Position numbers and translations under genes: made by a program
In this document: positions 52,054 to 60,639 of the stretch, one piece after another
Position numbering within the stretch: position 1 is the first letter of the stretch
How the letters are laid out: each line of letters opens with the position of its first letter
Notes under the pieces: model-generated
The model's input: the letters and a program-made list of their open reading frames with translations, nothing else
Told to the model about the DNA's origin: nothing
The model's database searches: none
Origin: G020354025 sp964621455
Lineage (GTDB): Bacteria; Fidelibacterota; Marinisomatia; SCGC-AAA003-L08; TS1B11
DNA: 64,000 bases
Assembly: GCA_964621455.1 (NCBI GenBank)
Contig: CAZULW010000001.1
Span: 75,028-139,027, forward strand
Reading direction: 5' to 3'

Positions 52054-52809
52054 CTAGCGCAACCCATTAATGATAGATTCTACAATCAGATACCAGCCGT
52101 CAACCAACACGAAAAGGAGGACCTTGAACGGCATAGAGATCATGACGGGCGGGAGCATCATCATTCCCATAGACATAAGTACGGCCGATACCACCATATC
52201 AATGAGCAGCATGGGGAGATAGAGCATGAAACCGATCTGGAACGCGATGCGCAGCTCGTTGATCATAAAGGCCGGTACCACCACCATCAGCGAGAGATCC
52301 TCAGGCGTTTTGGCCAGCTGATCGGGATGGAAACCGGCAAACAGGGCCAGGTCCTTGTCCCTGGTATGATATATCATGAATTTCTTGATGGGTGCTGAGG
52401 CCAGGGCGAGGGCCTCCTGCTGTTCGATTTCATCGTCCAGGTAGGGCTGCAAAGCCGTGGAATGAACCTCACGCAGGACCGGGCTCATAGTAAAGAAGGT
52501 GAGAAACAGGGCCAGGCTGATCAGGATCTGATTGGAGGGCGCATTCTGGGTACCGATAGCCTGGCGAAGAAAGTGAAAGATCACCACGATACGGGTAAAG
52601 GATGTAGTCATAATGAGGATCGAGGGGGCCAGGGACAAGATCGTGATTAGAATCACGATCTGAATAGTAGTGTTTAACTGCTCGGGAGTGGAAAGGGAGT
52701 CGATAGAGAGATTAATAGCCGGAATGCCACCGGACTGGCCGCAGGCGGGAAGCGGCAGCCCGAACACGAGCGTTGCAAGGACGAGTAGCGGTAACCAGCG
52801 TCTTATCAT
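52054..52809 (-). CDS. fliP: Flagellar export apparatus protein FliP
   Basis: 251 residues with a signal peptide (~1-25), as in most FliP proteins. Conserved: LAPSILIMTTSFTRIVVIFHFLRQAIGTQNAPSNQILISLALFLTFF, and the C-terminal LIDMVVSAVLMSMGMMMLPPVMISMPFKVLLFVLVDGW. It builds the pore core of the gate. fliO precedes it by 20 bases. Confidence 0.97.
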   Translation of the reverse strand: MIRRWLPLLVLATLVFGLPLPACGQSGGIPAINLSIDSLSTPEQLNTTIQIVILITILSLAPSILIMTTSFTRIVVIFHFLRQAIGTQNAPSNQILISLALFLTFFTMSPVLREVHSTALQPYLDDEIEQQEALALASAPIKKFMIYHTRDKDLALFAGFHPDQLAKTPEDLSLMVVVPAFMINELRIAFQIGFMLYLPMLLIDMVVSAVLMSMGMMMLPPVMISMPFKVLLFVLVDGWYLIVESIINGLR

Positions 52810-52829
52810 GTTTTGGTTTCCGCTGGATA

Positions 52830-53339
52830 TCAGGCAAACTCCGTGCCATTCCGTTCCTCTTCTTCAGGTGTAAAATCATACAACAACCGAATGGATTGAT
52901 CAGTTATACCCAGCAGCAGCTCCTTATGTCGCACTTTTACCATAGCGATGGACTGCTTGGGACTGATATACCGTCGCCCTAAAATGCGGATGTCAGGCGA
53001 GGAGGCCTGCTTGAGCCGTTCGCCCCCATAGCGCTTGATAACCCGGGCCCCCACCAGGATGGCTGCCAGAATGAGGGCCACGTACACAATGGTTTTCCAC
53101 AATTGGGCAGACAGGTCATTCCCGGTGGTGAACGTGGTCTGTCGGGCGGGCTCTTCGTCCGCGCCCTGGATCTGTGGGACGGGTTCTTCCTCCGGCGGCG
53201 CTGTCGTTGCTTCCGTTTGGGGTTTCTTCGCCCGGGACTCGATCGACCGGGTCTGAAGCGAAAACCCGATGACGACAACCACGGCCAGCACCCCGATCAA
53301 GATCAGGTTGGTTACCCGGCGGGCATCTAATCGTGCCAC
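52830..53339 (-). CDS. fliO: Flagellar biosynthesis protein FliO
   Basis: 169 residues; GTG start overlapping the last base of the fliY stop. An N-terminal hydrophobic segment (VTNLILIGVLAVVVVIGFSL), a Glu/Pro-rich periplasmic linker, a second helix (LWKTIVYVALILAAILVGARVI) and a C-terminal RYISPKQSIAMVKVRHKELLLGITDQSIRLL domain. FliO assists FliP assembly. Two hydrophobic segments rather than one is an unusual but known arrangement. Confidence 0.9.
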   Translation of the reverse strand: MARLDARRVTNLILIGVLAVVVVIGFSLQTRSIESRAKKPQTEATTAPPEEEPVPQIQGADEEPARQTTFTTGNDLSAQLWKTIVYVALILAAILVGARVIKRYGGERLKQASSPDIRILGRRYISPKQSIAMVKVRHKELLLGITDQSIRLLYDFTPEEEERNGTEFA

Positions 53340-54418
53340 TACTTGCCCAGACTCTTGATGCGTTCGGAGGGTTCCAGCAGATGGGTCAGGCGGACACCAA
53401 AGTGATCTTCGACTACCACCACTTCACCCTCGGCCAGCTTTTTACCGTTGACCAGGACGTCCACCGGCTCACCGGCCAGCTTGTTGAGCTCGATGACCGC
53501 GCCCTTCCCGAGCCGCAGGATATCCTCCACGACCATGACCTTGCGACCCAGCTCCACGGTCACATCCAACTCTACGTCGAGAAGCAGGTCGATCTTGCGT
53601 CCCTTGCCGTCGCGAGGGAGGGGCTCCGCCAGCTCGTCCAACTCGGCCGGGCTGACCTCCACAACACCGCCCTCATCAACTTCGCCACCAAACAGGGCCG
53701 TCATATCCGCCGTAACACCCAGGTCTTCGTCCCCTTCCACGGGCAGGTCGCCGGTCACGGTCTCGGCCACTTCTTTGGTGATATCTTCATCACCCGCCAG
53801 GTCCTCGGCAAGGTCTTCAGCCAGGTCGGTGGCTTCTTCAACCCCGGATTCCTCTACGGCCTCTTCAGCCCCGGATTCCTCTACGGCTTCCGCAGCTATC
53901 AGATCACCTGTCAATACATGGGTAATGAGATACTCCTTCTTCTGCTTGCCTCGAGAAAAGCGGTAGGTGGTCACGAGCCCTTCCTCCGGCAGCCCCAGAT
54001 CTTCTTGCGAAGGGACTTCAACCAGCTGTACATCCCCGGCAGAGAAGCTGAACTTTTCACCTTCAAAAGTCGTCTGGAGTTGTCCCAGGATCTGGGCTGC
54101 TACCTCCTTAACTGCATCCAAGTGCTCTTCGCCGACCTCTTTGGGTTCTTCGCCTCCCACCATCCAGCTGAAGATCAGTCCCGCCACGGATTTGTCCATG
54201 AGGAAGGAGTGCGCGTAGGTAACATCGGTGGTGCTGCCCAGTGTCACCTTCAACAGCGGGTATTCATGCTTCAGCGTAAACTCCCCTGTGAGGGAAGTGG
54301 GCTCATCTGACTGGATCTTGATCTTCTCCTGGAGGGTCTGTTCCCCAACTTCACTCAGGGAAGGCAGCAGCTCCTTGGCCGCATCCTGATACCTCTGACT
54401 GAGCTCATCATACTGCAT
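53339..54418 (-). CDS. fliY: C-ring protein FliN/FliY with CheC-like N-terminal domain
   Basis: 359 residues from ATG 54418 behind GGGG. Residues ~1-175 resemble a CheC/CheX fold, including EEHLDAVKEVAAQILGQL, where the phosphatase motif D-x3-E-x2-N has Ala for Asn, so CheY-P phosphatase activity is doubtful. Residues ~180-245 are an acidic linker with repeats (EAVEESGAEEAVEESGVEEA, DLAEDLAEDLAGDED). Residues ~280-355 are a clear FliN/SpoA domain (LDVELDVTVELGRKVMVVEDILRLGKGAVIELNKLAGEPVDVLVNGK). It forms the switch complex base with FliM. Confidence 0.9.
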   Translation of the reverse strand: MQYDELSQRYQDAAKELLPSLSEVGEQTLQEKIKIQSDEPTSLTGEFTLKHEYPLLKVTLGSTTDVTYAHSFLMDKSVAGLIFSWMVGGEEPKEVGEEHLDAVKEVAAQILGQLQTTFEGEKFSFSAGDVQLVEVPSQEDLGLPEEGLVTTYRFSRGKQKKEYLITHVLTGDLIAAEAVEESGAEEAVEESGVEEATDLAEDLAEDLAGDEDITKEVAETVTGDLPVEGDEDLGVTADMTALFGGEVDEGGVVEVSPAELDELAEPLPRDGKGRKIDLLLDVELDVTVELGRKVMVVEDILRLGKGAVIELNKLAGEPVDVLVNGKKLAEGEVVVVEDHFGVRLTHLLEPSERIKSLGK

Positions 54419-55403
54419 GGCTTTTCCCCTTTTCAATTATGTCTGTAATGAGAACAGCGCGATATTTGTCACGCCGACCGATAACTCCCTTGAACATAGG
54501 TTTTTCCTTGATGAGAATGGTGTTCTCCTCGTCCGGCTTCTCATTCAAAACAAGGAGGTCGCCTGCCTGCAGGTTTATAAAATCCTGAATGGTAATGGAG
54601 GTTCCCCCCAGGGTCGCACTGACCGGGCAGGTGACCTTTAAAAGGTGGCCTTCCAACATGCCGCGATCTTCAGTAGAGGTTTCCCCTGATCCGAACTGGA
54701 GTTTTTCCTGAAGCTCCGGGCGTCCTATCATATCGGACATCCAGCTGTACGGATAGCAGAAGTTCATCAGGGTTTTGTTATCGTGAATCTTGACCTGTAA
54801 GGAAACCACCACTACCGGCTCCGCAGACGGAATAATCTGGATGAATTCAGGATTACTCTCATACCGGGTGATGTTGATCTTGAGGGGAGCTACCGGAGTC
54901 CAAACGTTGGCCAGTTCTTGAATTCCCCGCTCAATTACCCGGTGCATGATTTTCTGTTCGATGGAGGAGATGGTCCGTGAAGCTGAAGTGGAGAAAGCAC
55001 CCTTGCCGCCGAAGAGTTTCTCTACGATAAAGATGACCAGACTGGGACTGAGTTCCACGATTGACTCGCCCGCCGGCTCTTCCATCTCTATCACGTACAG
55101 AACCCCCGGTGGGGCAATTGACATGACGAATTCTGAATAGAGCAGCTGATCAATAGCCAGCAGCTCAATTTCCACGATCATACGCAACTGGGCGGAGAGA
55201 AACATGCCAAAGTTCCTGGAGAAGTTTTCGTGGATATTCTCCAGGAGCCGCATCTGCTCTTTGGAGATAAGGTTGGGATGCTTGAAGTCATAAAGTGCCA
55301 CCCGCCGGGGTGGACCGCCCGCCACCCGCTCCAAATCGCTCGTATCTTCCGTAACCGTTGAAAGAAGAGCATCTATTTCAGCCTGGCTGAGTATCTTGGC
55401 CAC
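54408..55403 (-). CDS. fliM: Flagellar motor switch protein FliM
   Basis: 331 residues from GTG 55403 behind AAGGAGG at 5 bases; an in-frame reading 28 codons longer lies in the fliL end. The N-terminal KILSQAEIDALL matches the CheY-binding peptide. The middle CheC-like domain and C-terminal SpoA domain (ATLGGTSITIQDFINLQAGDLLVLNEKPDE) follow. It receives CheY-P to reverse rotation. Its 3' end overlaps fliY by 11 bases. Confidence 0.96.
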   Translation of the reverse strand: MAKILSQAEIDALLSTVTEDTSDLERVAGGPPRRVALYDFKHPNLISKEQMRLLENIHENFSRNFGMFLSAQLRMIVEIELLAIDQLLYSEFVMSIAPPGVLYVIEMEEPAGESIVELSPSLVIFIVEKLFGGKGAFSTSASRTISSIEQKIMHRVIERGIQELANVWTPVAPLKINITRYESNPEFIQIIPSAEPVVVVSLQVKIHDNKTLMNFCYPYSWMSDMIGRPELQEKLQFGSGETSTEDRGMLEGHLLKVTCPVSATLGGTSITIQDFINLQAGDLLVLNEKPDEENTILIKEKPMFKGVIGRRDKYRAVLITDIIEKGKSHAV

Positions 55404-55413
55404 AGTGACCTCC

Positions 55414-55989
55414 TTATTGAATGAGAAAAGTGGTGAAAAAAACCGTATCCACCGGCTCACTCTCAATGATCGAGTTGATGATGCCACGCACCGTATCTCG
55501 CGCGGTTATCAGGAACTCCCTGGTGGCAATTTCACTGAGAGTGCGCCCCCTGAAATAGAAAATGAGGGCATCACGAATCTGGTAATCCTTATCAACCATC
55601 TCGTCCCGGGACTCTTCCGAGGTTGTTTCCACTATGATATCCATCGCCACAAACGTCCGCTGCCTGGGATCTCCGATATTGGCCGTGATTCCGGTAATCG
55701 GGTACTTGATCACCGGTCCCTTCTTCTTTTTCTTCTCCGTTTCCTTTTTCGGCTTCTGCAGTCTTTGCTTAACCTCGGTCATCTTTTCCACTACGGAGAT
55801 TCCCCTCACCTGTGGCAGAATCACCCTTTGGGTCAGGAAATATGCTCCCGCTACTAACACCAGGACTCCGGCCAGCAGGATAATTAATTTGACAAAGGGT
55901 GGTAGCGGCCGGGATTCCCTTCCCGCAGCTTCTTCAAGTTGTCGATCAGACCCTTCAATTGGGTTTTCCTGTTCTCCAATTTCACTCAT
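55414..55989 (-). CDS. fliL: Flagellar basal-body-associated protein FliL
   Basis: 191 residues. A Pro/Glu-rich cytoplasmic N-terminus, one membrane helix (LIILLAGVLVLVAGAYFL at ~35-52), a charged linker (KQRLQKPKKETEKKKKKGP) and the periplasmic FliL domain (FVAMDIIVETTSEESRDEMVDKDYQIRDALIFYFRGRTLSEIATREF). FliL supports stator function. It overlaps the motB end by 8 bases. Confidence 0.94.
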   Translation of the reverse strand: MSEIGEQENPIEGSDRQLEEAAGRESRPLPPFVKLIILLAGVLVLVAGAYFLTQRVILPQVRGISVVEKMTEVKQRLQKPKKETEKKKKKGPVIKYPITGITANIGDPRQRTFVAMDIIVETTSEESRDEMVDKDYQIRDALIFYFRGRTLSEIATREFLITARDTVRGIINSIIESEPVDTVFFTTFLIQ

Positions 55990-56713
55990 CGATCTGGCGG
56001 CTCCATGTAATCCAGAGTTCCACTCTGCGGTTTTTCGCTCTACCCTCCGGAGTATCGTTGGACGTTATGGGAATATACTGGCTATGGCCAACCGCCGCCA
56101 GATGCTCGGGCGGGATACCTGCTTCCTCCAGCAATCGTACGACGCTTAAGGCCCGAGACGTGGATAGTTCCCAGTTAGAGGGAAACTCCGGTGTACTGAT
56201 AGGGACGTTATCGGTATGCCCCTCTATGTAAACCTTCTCCGTTTTCTCCTGGATCGAGTTGGCAATCCCAGCCAGGACTCTGATCGCCTGAGGTTTGAGT
56301 TCCGATTCGCCGGGGGCGAACAACACCTTGTCACCCATCCGGATCAAGACTTCCCCGGGACCTGTGATGTCAATGCTAGCCAGGTCCTGGAGGGCCTCCT
56401 CCTGAAATATTTCCGCGATCTGTTCCATGCTTTCGACTATATCAATTTGTTCCCGTTGTTCCCGGGAAATGCCGGTAGTCCCGATGGCCGGGGATACTTC
56501 GCCGATTAGGCCTATGTTCTTAGGCAAGATCCCCAGGCCCAGGGCCTGCGCCAGGGAATTCCTTGCCTGCAGGAACTTCTGCTCGTTGACGGTCGACATG
56601 GCAAACATCAGGATGAAAAAACACAGGAGGAGGGTCACCATATCTCCATAGGTGGTCATCCAGTGAGGACCACCGGGCATACCTTCATCTTCGGTCTCAA
56701 ATTTTTTAGCCAC
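55982..56713 (-). CDS. motB: Flagellar motor stator protein MotB
   Basis: 243 residues. Single membrane helix with the proton-channel Asp: WMTTYGDMVTLLLCFFILMFAMS (Asp24). C-terminal OmpA-like peptidoglycan-binding domain: VYIEGHTDNVPIS...LSTSRALSVVRLLEEAGIPPEHLAAVGHSQYIP. Forms the stator with MotA. Its ATG lies inside the end of motA (8-base overlap), right at the edge of the motA repeat tract. Confidence 0.96.
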   Translation of the reverse strand: MAKKFETEDEGMPGGPHWMTTYGDMVTLLLCFFILMFAMSTVNEQKFLQARNSLAQALGLGILPKNIGLIGEVSPAIGTTGISREQREQIDIVESMEQIAEIFQEEALQDLASIDITGPGEVLIRMGDKVLFAPGESELKPQAIRVLAGIANSIQEKTEKVYIEGHTDNVPISTPEFPSNWELSTSRALSVVRLLEEAGIPPEHLAAVGHSQYIPITSNDTPEGRAKNRRVELWITWSRQIDE

Positions 56714-57605
56714 TTTCTTCTCCTTCTCCTACTTCTTCTCCTTCTCCTACTTCTTCTCCTTCTCCTACTTCTTCTCCTACTTCTTCTCCTACTTCTTCTC
56801 CTACTTCTTCTCCTACTCCTACTTCAGGGAGCTCCTCTGCGCCTTCTTCCTCAGTGCCGCGGTCTTTGGGAGCGATATAGTTCATGAGCTTGCGCTCGAT
56901 ATTCCTGGGGTGGACACCCCGCTGTATAGACAATACACCCTCGATAACCATCCGCTTGAACATGATCTCACTGGCCGACTTGCTCTTCAACTTGCCGGCC
57001 ATGGGAAGATAGACCAGATTGCCGAGAACGGCACCATAAAAGGTGGTAATCAACGCGATGGCCATGGCCGGTCCGATGCTATCGGGATCAGCCAGGCTGC
57101 CGAGCATCTTCACCAGACCGATCAGGGTGCCGATCATCCCGAAAGCCGGGGCATACGTGCCCAGCGAGGTAAAAATTCCCTGGCCGGTCTTGTGCCTTTC
57201 AATAGCGGATGTAATCTCGGTCTCCATAATATCGAGGATCATATCGGGATCAGTGCCATCCACGGCCATTTCCAGCCCGACCCGCATGAAGGGGTCTTCA
57301 ACCTCACTCAGCCGTCTATCCAGGGCCAGGATACCATCTCGGCGGGCTACCTTGGCTAGATCCGAGAACTGTTGAACTACTTCCACTTCTTTGTTCTCCT
57401 CCTTGCGGAAAGCTTTGGCCGCCACCTTGAAGGTCGCAATCACTTTCTCCATGGGAAAGTTAACCAGCGTGGCGGCCGAAGACCCCCCCAACACGATCAT
57501 GAAGGAAGGCCAGTGAAGCCAACCTCCGCCAGATTCCCCTAAAGCTATGGCTATGACGATAAAACTAAAACCTGCCAGGATGCCGGCAATGGTGGCAATG
57601 TCCAA
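56706..57605 (-). CDS. motA: Flagellar motor stator protein MotA with repetitive acidic tail
   Basis: 299 residues; TTG start at 57605 behind AGGAGGGG. Four membrane helices, with conserved GTYAPAFGMIGTLIGLVKML (channel Pro) and ALITTFYGAVLGNLVYLPMAGKL. The core ends near residue 255; the last ~40 residues are EVGE and EVGEGE repeats (GEEVGEEVGEEVGEEVGEGEEVGEGEE). Ordinary MotA proteins end at ~250-260 residues, so this tail is an addition. Four 12-base and three 18-base DNA units encode it, so length could change without frameshift. Confidence 0.94.
   Translation of the reverse strand: MDIATIAGILAGFSFIVIAIALGESGGGWLHWPSFMIVLGGSSAATLVNFPMEKVIATFKVAAKAFRKEENKEVEVVQQFSDLAKVARRDGILALDRRLSEVEDPFMRVGLEMAVDGTDPDMILDIMETEITSAIERHKTGQGIFTSLGTYAPAFGMIGTLIGLVKMLGSLADPDSIGPAMAIALITTFYGAVLGNLVYLPMAGKLKSKSASEIMFKRMVIEGVLSIQRGVHPRNIERKLMNYIAPKDRGTEEEGAEELPEVGVGEEVGEEVGEEVGEEVGEGEEVGEGEEVGEGEESG
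56719..56821. repeat. Tandem repeat tract at the 3' end of motA
   Basis: On the plus strand TTCTCCTTCTCCTACTTC (18 bases) is repeated three times, followed by four copies of TTCTCCTACTTC (12 bases). All units are multiples of six bases, so slippage keeps the motA frame and does not touch the motB start. Strong purine/pyrimidine strand bias (all C/T except one A per unit). Confidence 0.9.
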
Positions 57606-57641
57606 TTAACCCCTCCTGAAAAACATTCCCCCGGCGCCCTG

Positions 57642-57679
57642 AGGCCACCCCCTCCCGAAACTTCGGGACAGGGTGGCCT
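57642..57679. repeat. Hairpin in the flgE-motA spacer
   Basis: AGGCCACCC (57642-57650) pairs with GGGTGGCCT (57671-57679), enclosing CCCGAA-AC-TTCGGG. On the minus strand the nearest T-run (five T, ~57621-57625) is 17 bases further on, too far for a textbook terminator. It may attenuate transcription between hook and stator genes, or be a REP-like unit related to the GAGAGGGGT hairpins at ~4108 and ~34332. Confidence 0.5.
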
Positions 57680-57715
57680 GAGCGCTAGGCTTAGAACGAT
57701 TGAGCTGAACGAAGA

Positions 57716-59344
57716 TTATCGCTTCAACCTCATGGTTTCTTCCAGTATCTGGTCGGCCGTGGTGACCATCCGGGCGTTGGCCTGGAAACTGCGCTGCGCG
57801 GTGATCATGTCGGTAAACTGCTGAACCAGATCCACGTTGGACATCTCCAGCGATCCAGAGATGATACCCGAAGAGAAATCCACGCCCGCTCGTCCAACGC
57901 GGGCGTCTCCAGAGCTGGTAGTAAGGTCAAAGAGACTATTCCCAGACCTTAACAACCCGGTAGGGTTGTTGAACTCCACTAAGGCTATCTGGGCCAGGGT
58001 TTCCGACTCATCGTTGGAGAAGATACCCGTTATGACACCCTCTGCATCAATCGTGAAACGGAGGAGGGTTCCCATTGGACGTCCGTCCTGGTCACGAATG
58101 ACCAGGCTGGAAGCGGCAGCAAACTGGGTACCCCCAGCAAAGCTTTCACTCCCCCTGGCATCGAGCAGTACCGTGAACCGGGCGGCGATACTTTGAGGGT
58201 CAGGGATAATAGTGATCTCGGGGGCGGCACCCGCTTCCCCGCGGAAGGCTATGACCTGTCCGGTATCACTAAACTGGATCGTACCCTCGTCACTGTTTGG
58301 GTCCAACGCGGTCTTATCGCCACCGACGATCACGGCCTTCCAGGCCCATTTGCCCGCTCCTTTGTTAGTGAAGGTAATGACCAGGTTATGGGCAAAACCC
58401 TGGCTGTCAAAGACAGTCGTGGAGGTGTTACGTATCCCTTCAAACCCTTCCTTGGTGGTCTCGAAGGGAGGCAGGTCAATCGTGCCTGCCAGACTGATGC
58501 TGGTCTGCGTCTCGCTGGGAAGGCCACCTCCGAGCACGAGATTGCCGTCCTGAAGGTCATCTGTAAGCACGATCTTGCCGTCAACGATAGCAGCCGTCGA
58601 ACTCCCAGCGTAAAGCGCGCCGATGAAGTCCTTTAGCTCGCCCAGGGTTGTTCCATCCACGCCGTAGGTGAAAGTCCCGGATACAATCGAGCCATCCGCC
58701 AGCGTGCCGGTGATGTCCACTGTATCCACTCCACTTGTCAGGGTTGCGACGGTCAAAGCATCAAGATCGGTGCTCCCGTCGGCGAGAACGGCCCCGACCT
58801 TGAAGGCCTGGGATGACGACAGCTCTTGCGCCTTGGGTATCTCGGTCGCATCCAGATTCCCGGACAGGAAGGCGTTCTCGGTCGCCGCGGCCCGTGACGG
58901 TTCGTTCTTCAAGACGACCTTCTGCGGAGACGAGATAGTGTTAATCTCGCCAGTCGTGCGATCGGACATCCAGCCCTGGACGTTCAGGCCATATGGATTT
59001 ACCAGTTCTCCCTCGCTGTTGAAGAAGAAATTCCCAGCACGGGTGTACCGGTCCCTCACGCCATCGTTCAAAATAAAGAACGAATTTCCCGAGATGGCCA
59101 GATCCGTAGGCGATCCGGTAAACTCCAGACTTCCTTGGGTAAAGTCCGTGTCCGTGGCGCTCAGGTTAACACCCAGGCCGACCTGTTGTGCGCCTCTCAA
59201 CCTCAGGGCCAGGCCTTCGGCAAAGATTGCCCGGTTCGCCTTGAAACCGAGTGTCCGGATATTCGCGAGGTTGTCACCCAACACGTCCAACTGGATCGTG
59301 AAGTTCTTCAACCCCGATACTGCTGATGTAAGAGATCTCAGCAT
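57716..59344 (-). CDS. flgE: Flagellar hook protein FlgE
   Basis: 542 residues. N-terminal LRSLTSAVSGLKNFTIQLDVLGDNLANIRTLGFKANRAIFAE and C-terminal SLEMSNVDLVQQFTDMITAQRSFQANARMVTTADQILEETMRLKR are the hook signature. Middle ~150-400 is a variable surface domain. The hook is the universal joint built to a length set by FliK. Terminal Leu-Lys-Arg is usual. The 162-base spacer upstream (59345-59506) contains the palindrome GAAGGGATCCCTTC but no gene. Confidence 0.96.
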   Translation of the reverse strand: MLRSLTSAVSGLKNFTIQLDVLGDNLANIRTLGFKANRAIFAEGLALRLRGAQQVGLGVNLSATDTDFTQGSLEFTGSPTDLAISGNSFFILNDGVRDRYTRAGNFFFNSEGELVNPYGLNVQGWMSDRTTGEINTISSPQKVVLKNEPSRAAATENAFLSGNLDATEIPKAQELSSSQAFKVGAVLADGSTDLDALTVATLTSGVDTVDITGTLADGSIVSGTFTYGVDGTTLGELKDFIGALYAGSSTAAIVDGKIVLTDDLQDGNLVLGGGLPSETQTSISLAGTIDLPPFETTKEGFEGIRNTSTTVFDSQGFAHNLVITFTNKGAGKWAWKAVIVGGDKTALDPNSDEGTIQFSDTGQVIAFRGEAGAAPEITIIPDPQSIAARFTVLLDARGSESFAGGTQFAAASSLVIRDQDGRPMGTLLRFTIDAEGVITGIFSNDESETLAQIALVEFNNPTGLLRSGNSLFDLTTSSGDARVGRAGVDFSSGIISGSLEMSNVDLVQQFTDMITAQRSFQANARMVTTADQILEETMRLKR

Positions 59345-59506
59345 TGTAAAATCCCCTTCTATTTTCAGGTTATGGCTAAGACCCTGCCTCAGTCGTTCAG
59401 CAGGATCAAGGCTTCCCTGACCGCCGGTCCCGATAACTTCCCCGAAGGGATCCCTTCAGTTAGGGACAGGACCAGCCTAAATGGGGCCAGCCTTGCCTTT
59501 TCTATG

Positions 59507-59938
59507 TCACACAATCGTCGCGCTGTCGATCTGCGTGAACACGTTATCGACAGCGGCGTCTTTGGTGATCGCCGTGATCACCTTCTTGTTCTTCACACTC
59601 ACGATATAGGCCGTGTCATCCATGAGAACCAGGGTATTGACACTGCCCTTCCGCTCAGCCAGCTGGACGGCGTTGTCCAGGCGCTGCAGGTTGTGAGGTG
59701 ATAACGTAACGTTCCGCTCCTGAAGCCGCCTCAGGGCGTGGGCGGAGAATTCCACCATGGCAGCCGCTTTTGAAACATCGGCTGTCTGCTCCCTGGATAC
59801 CAGCTCTCCGGCCAGCACCTTGGAGAAGGCGGTTTTTTTCTCCGCCGGGCTCGCACCTGGAGTGCGGGGCCCTGGCCCCGGCTGCGGCGGCCTGAGCGGG
59901 CGAAGTCGTGTGTGGAGTTCCAACTCTTCTGGTCGCAT
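59507..59938 (-). CDS. Flagellar operon protein, TIGR02530 family
   Basis: 143 residues. After a Pro/Gly-rich N-terminal third (PGPGPRTPGASPAEK), the conserved domain is VEFSAHALRRLQERNVTLSPHNLQRLDNAVQLAERKGSVNTLVLMDDTAYIVSVKNKKVITAITKD, matching the flg_new / TIGR02530 pattern of proteins found between flgD and flgE in many phyla. The molecular function is unknown. It lies 2 bases after flgD. Confidence 0.88.
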   Translation of the reverse strand: MRPEELELHTRLRPLRPPQPGPGPRTPGASPAEKKTAFSKVLAGELVSREQTADVSKAAAMVEFSAHALRRLQERNVTLSPHNLQRLDNAVQLAERKGSVNTLVLMDDTAYIVSVKNKKVITAITKDAAVDNVFTQIDSATIV

Positions 59939-59940
59939 GT

Positions 59941-60624
59941 CTAACCCTCCGGTATGCGGATGGATATCACATTACCCATGAGGAACTCCTGATCGCCTAC
60001 CAGCAGGATGGCCACACCGGTTTCATAGTTGACACCGGTGATGATGCCGGACGCGGTTGTAACGGCATTCACTGTATTGCCGTCCGCGTCGCTGGCGGTG
60101 ATCTCGAAGCGATAGACACCATCGGACAGTAACCGACCTGAATCGTCGGTCCCATTCCACACGACTGCCTGCTTCCCATCGAGCAGGTCTTGACGTTTGA
60201 TAGTTCGGACAACCTGACTGGACTCGTCGAGGATGGTGATAGTCACCTCCGCGGCGGGATCTTCCAGCCTAAAGTGGAGATTGGCCTCACCGTCCTTCAG
60301 GATAATACTATCCCCGACGGCGACCAACTCCCTACCGATGAGGCTCGCTGCCATGGTGTTGTTGATCGCCTGGTTCATCACCAGGTCGACATCGAGACTC
60401 TCACCGATTTTCTGGTCGATACTGTACAGGCGTTCCAGGCTGCCGAACTGGGCCAGCTGGGTGGCCATCTCCTGGCTCTTCATAGGCGCCAGAGGATCCT
60501 GGTTTGCCAGCTCCGCAATCAACAGGGTCAGAAACTCATCGTGGGTGATGGTTGCCCTGTTTTGGGGCTGGATCCCTTCCGGGAGAACCAGGTTGCCACC
60601 TGCGGCTTGTGGGGCATCTACCAT
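59941..60624 (-). CDS. flgD: Flagellar hook capping protein FlgD
   Basis: 227 residues. N-terminal conserved block ITHDEFLTLLIAELANQDPLAPMKSQEMATQLAQFGSLERLYSI, then a Fn3/tudor-like scaffold domain (VTITILDESSQVVRTIKRQDLLDGKQAVVWNGTDDSGRLLSDGVYRFEI). FlgD caps the growing hook and is released at completion. It sits between fliK and the TIGR02530 gene, the standard order. Confidence 0.95.
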   Translation of the reverse strand: MVDAPQAAGGNLVLPEGIQPQNRATITHDEFLTLLIAELANQDPLAPMKSQEMATQLAQFGSLERLYSIDQKIGESLDVDLVMNQAINNTMAASLIGRELVAVGDSIILKDGEANLHFRLEDPAAEVTITILDESSQVVRTIKRQDLLDGKQAVVWNGTDDSGRLLSDGVYRFEITASDADGNTVNAVTTASGIITGVNYETGVAILLVGDQEFLMGNVISIRIPEG

Positions 60625-60639
60625 GGATTCACTCCTTTC

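Noticed and set aside
53333..54310. 325-codon plus-strand frame opposite fliY
   Set aside because: Arises from the repetitive GC-rich linker of fliY on the other strand.
56719..56821. Repeat array considered as a CRISPR
   Set aside because: Units are contiguous 12/18-base repeats without spacers and lie inside motA.
56663..56887. Poly-leucine frame on the plus strand
   Set aside because: It is the complement of the MotA EVGE repeat tract, not a membrane protein gene.
59345..59506. Search for a second sigma-54 or sigma-28 promoter in front of flgE
   Set aside because: The best match (CTGGCCCC-ATTTAGG) is poor; no TAAA-N15-GCCGATAA element was seen.
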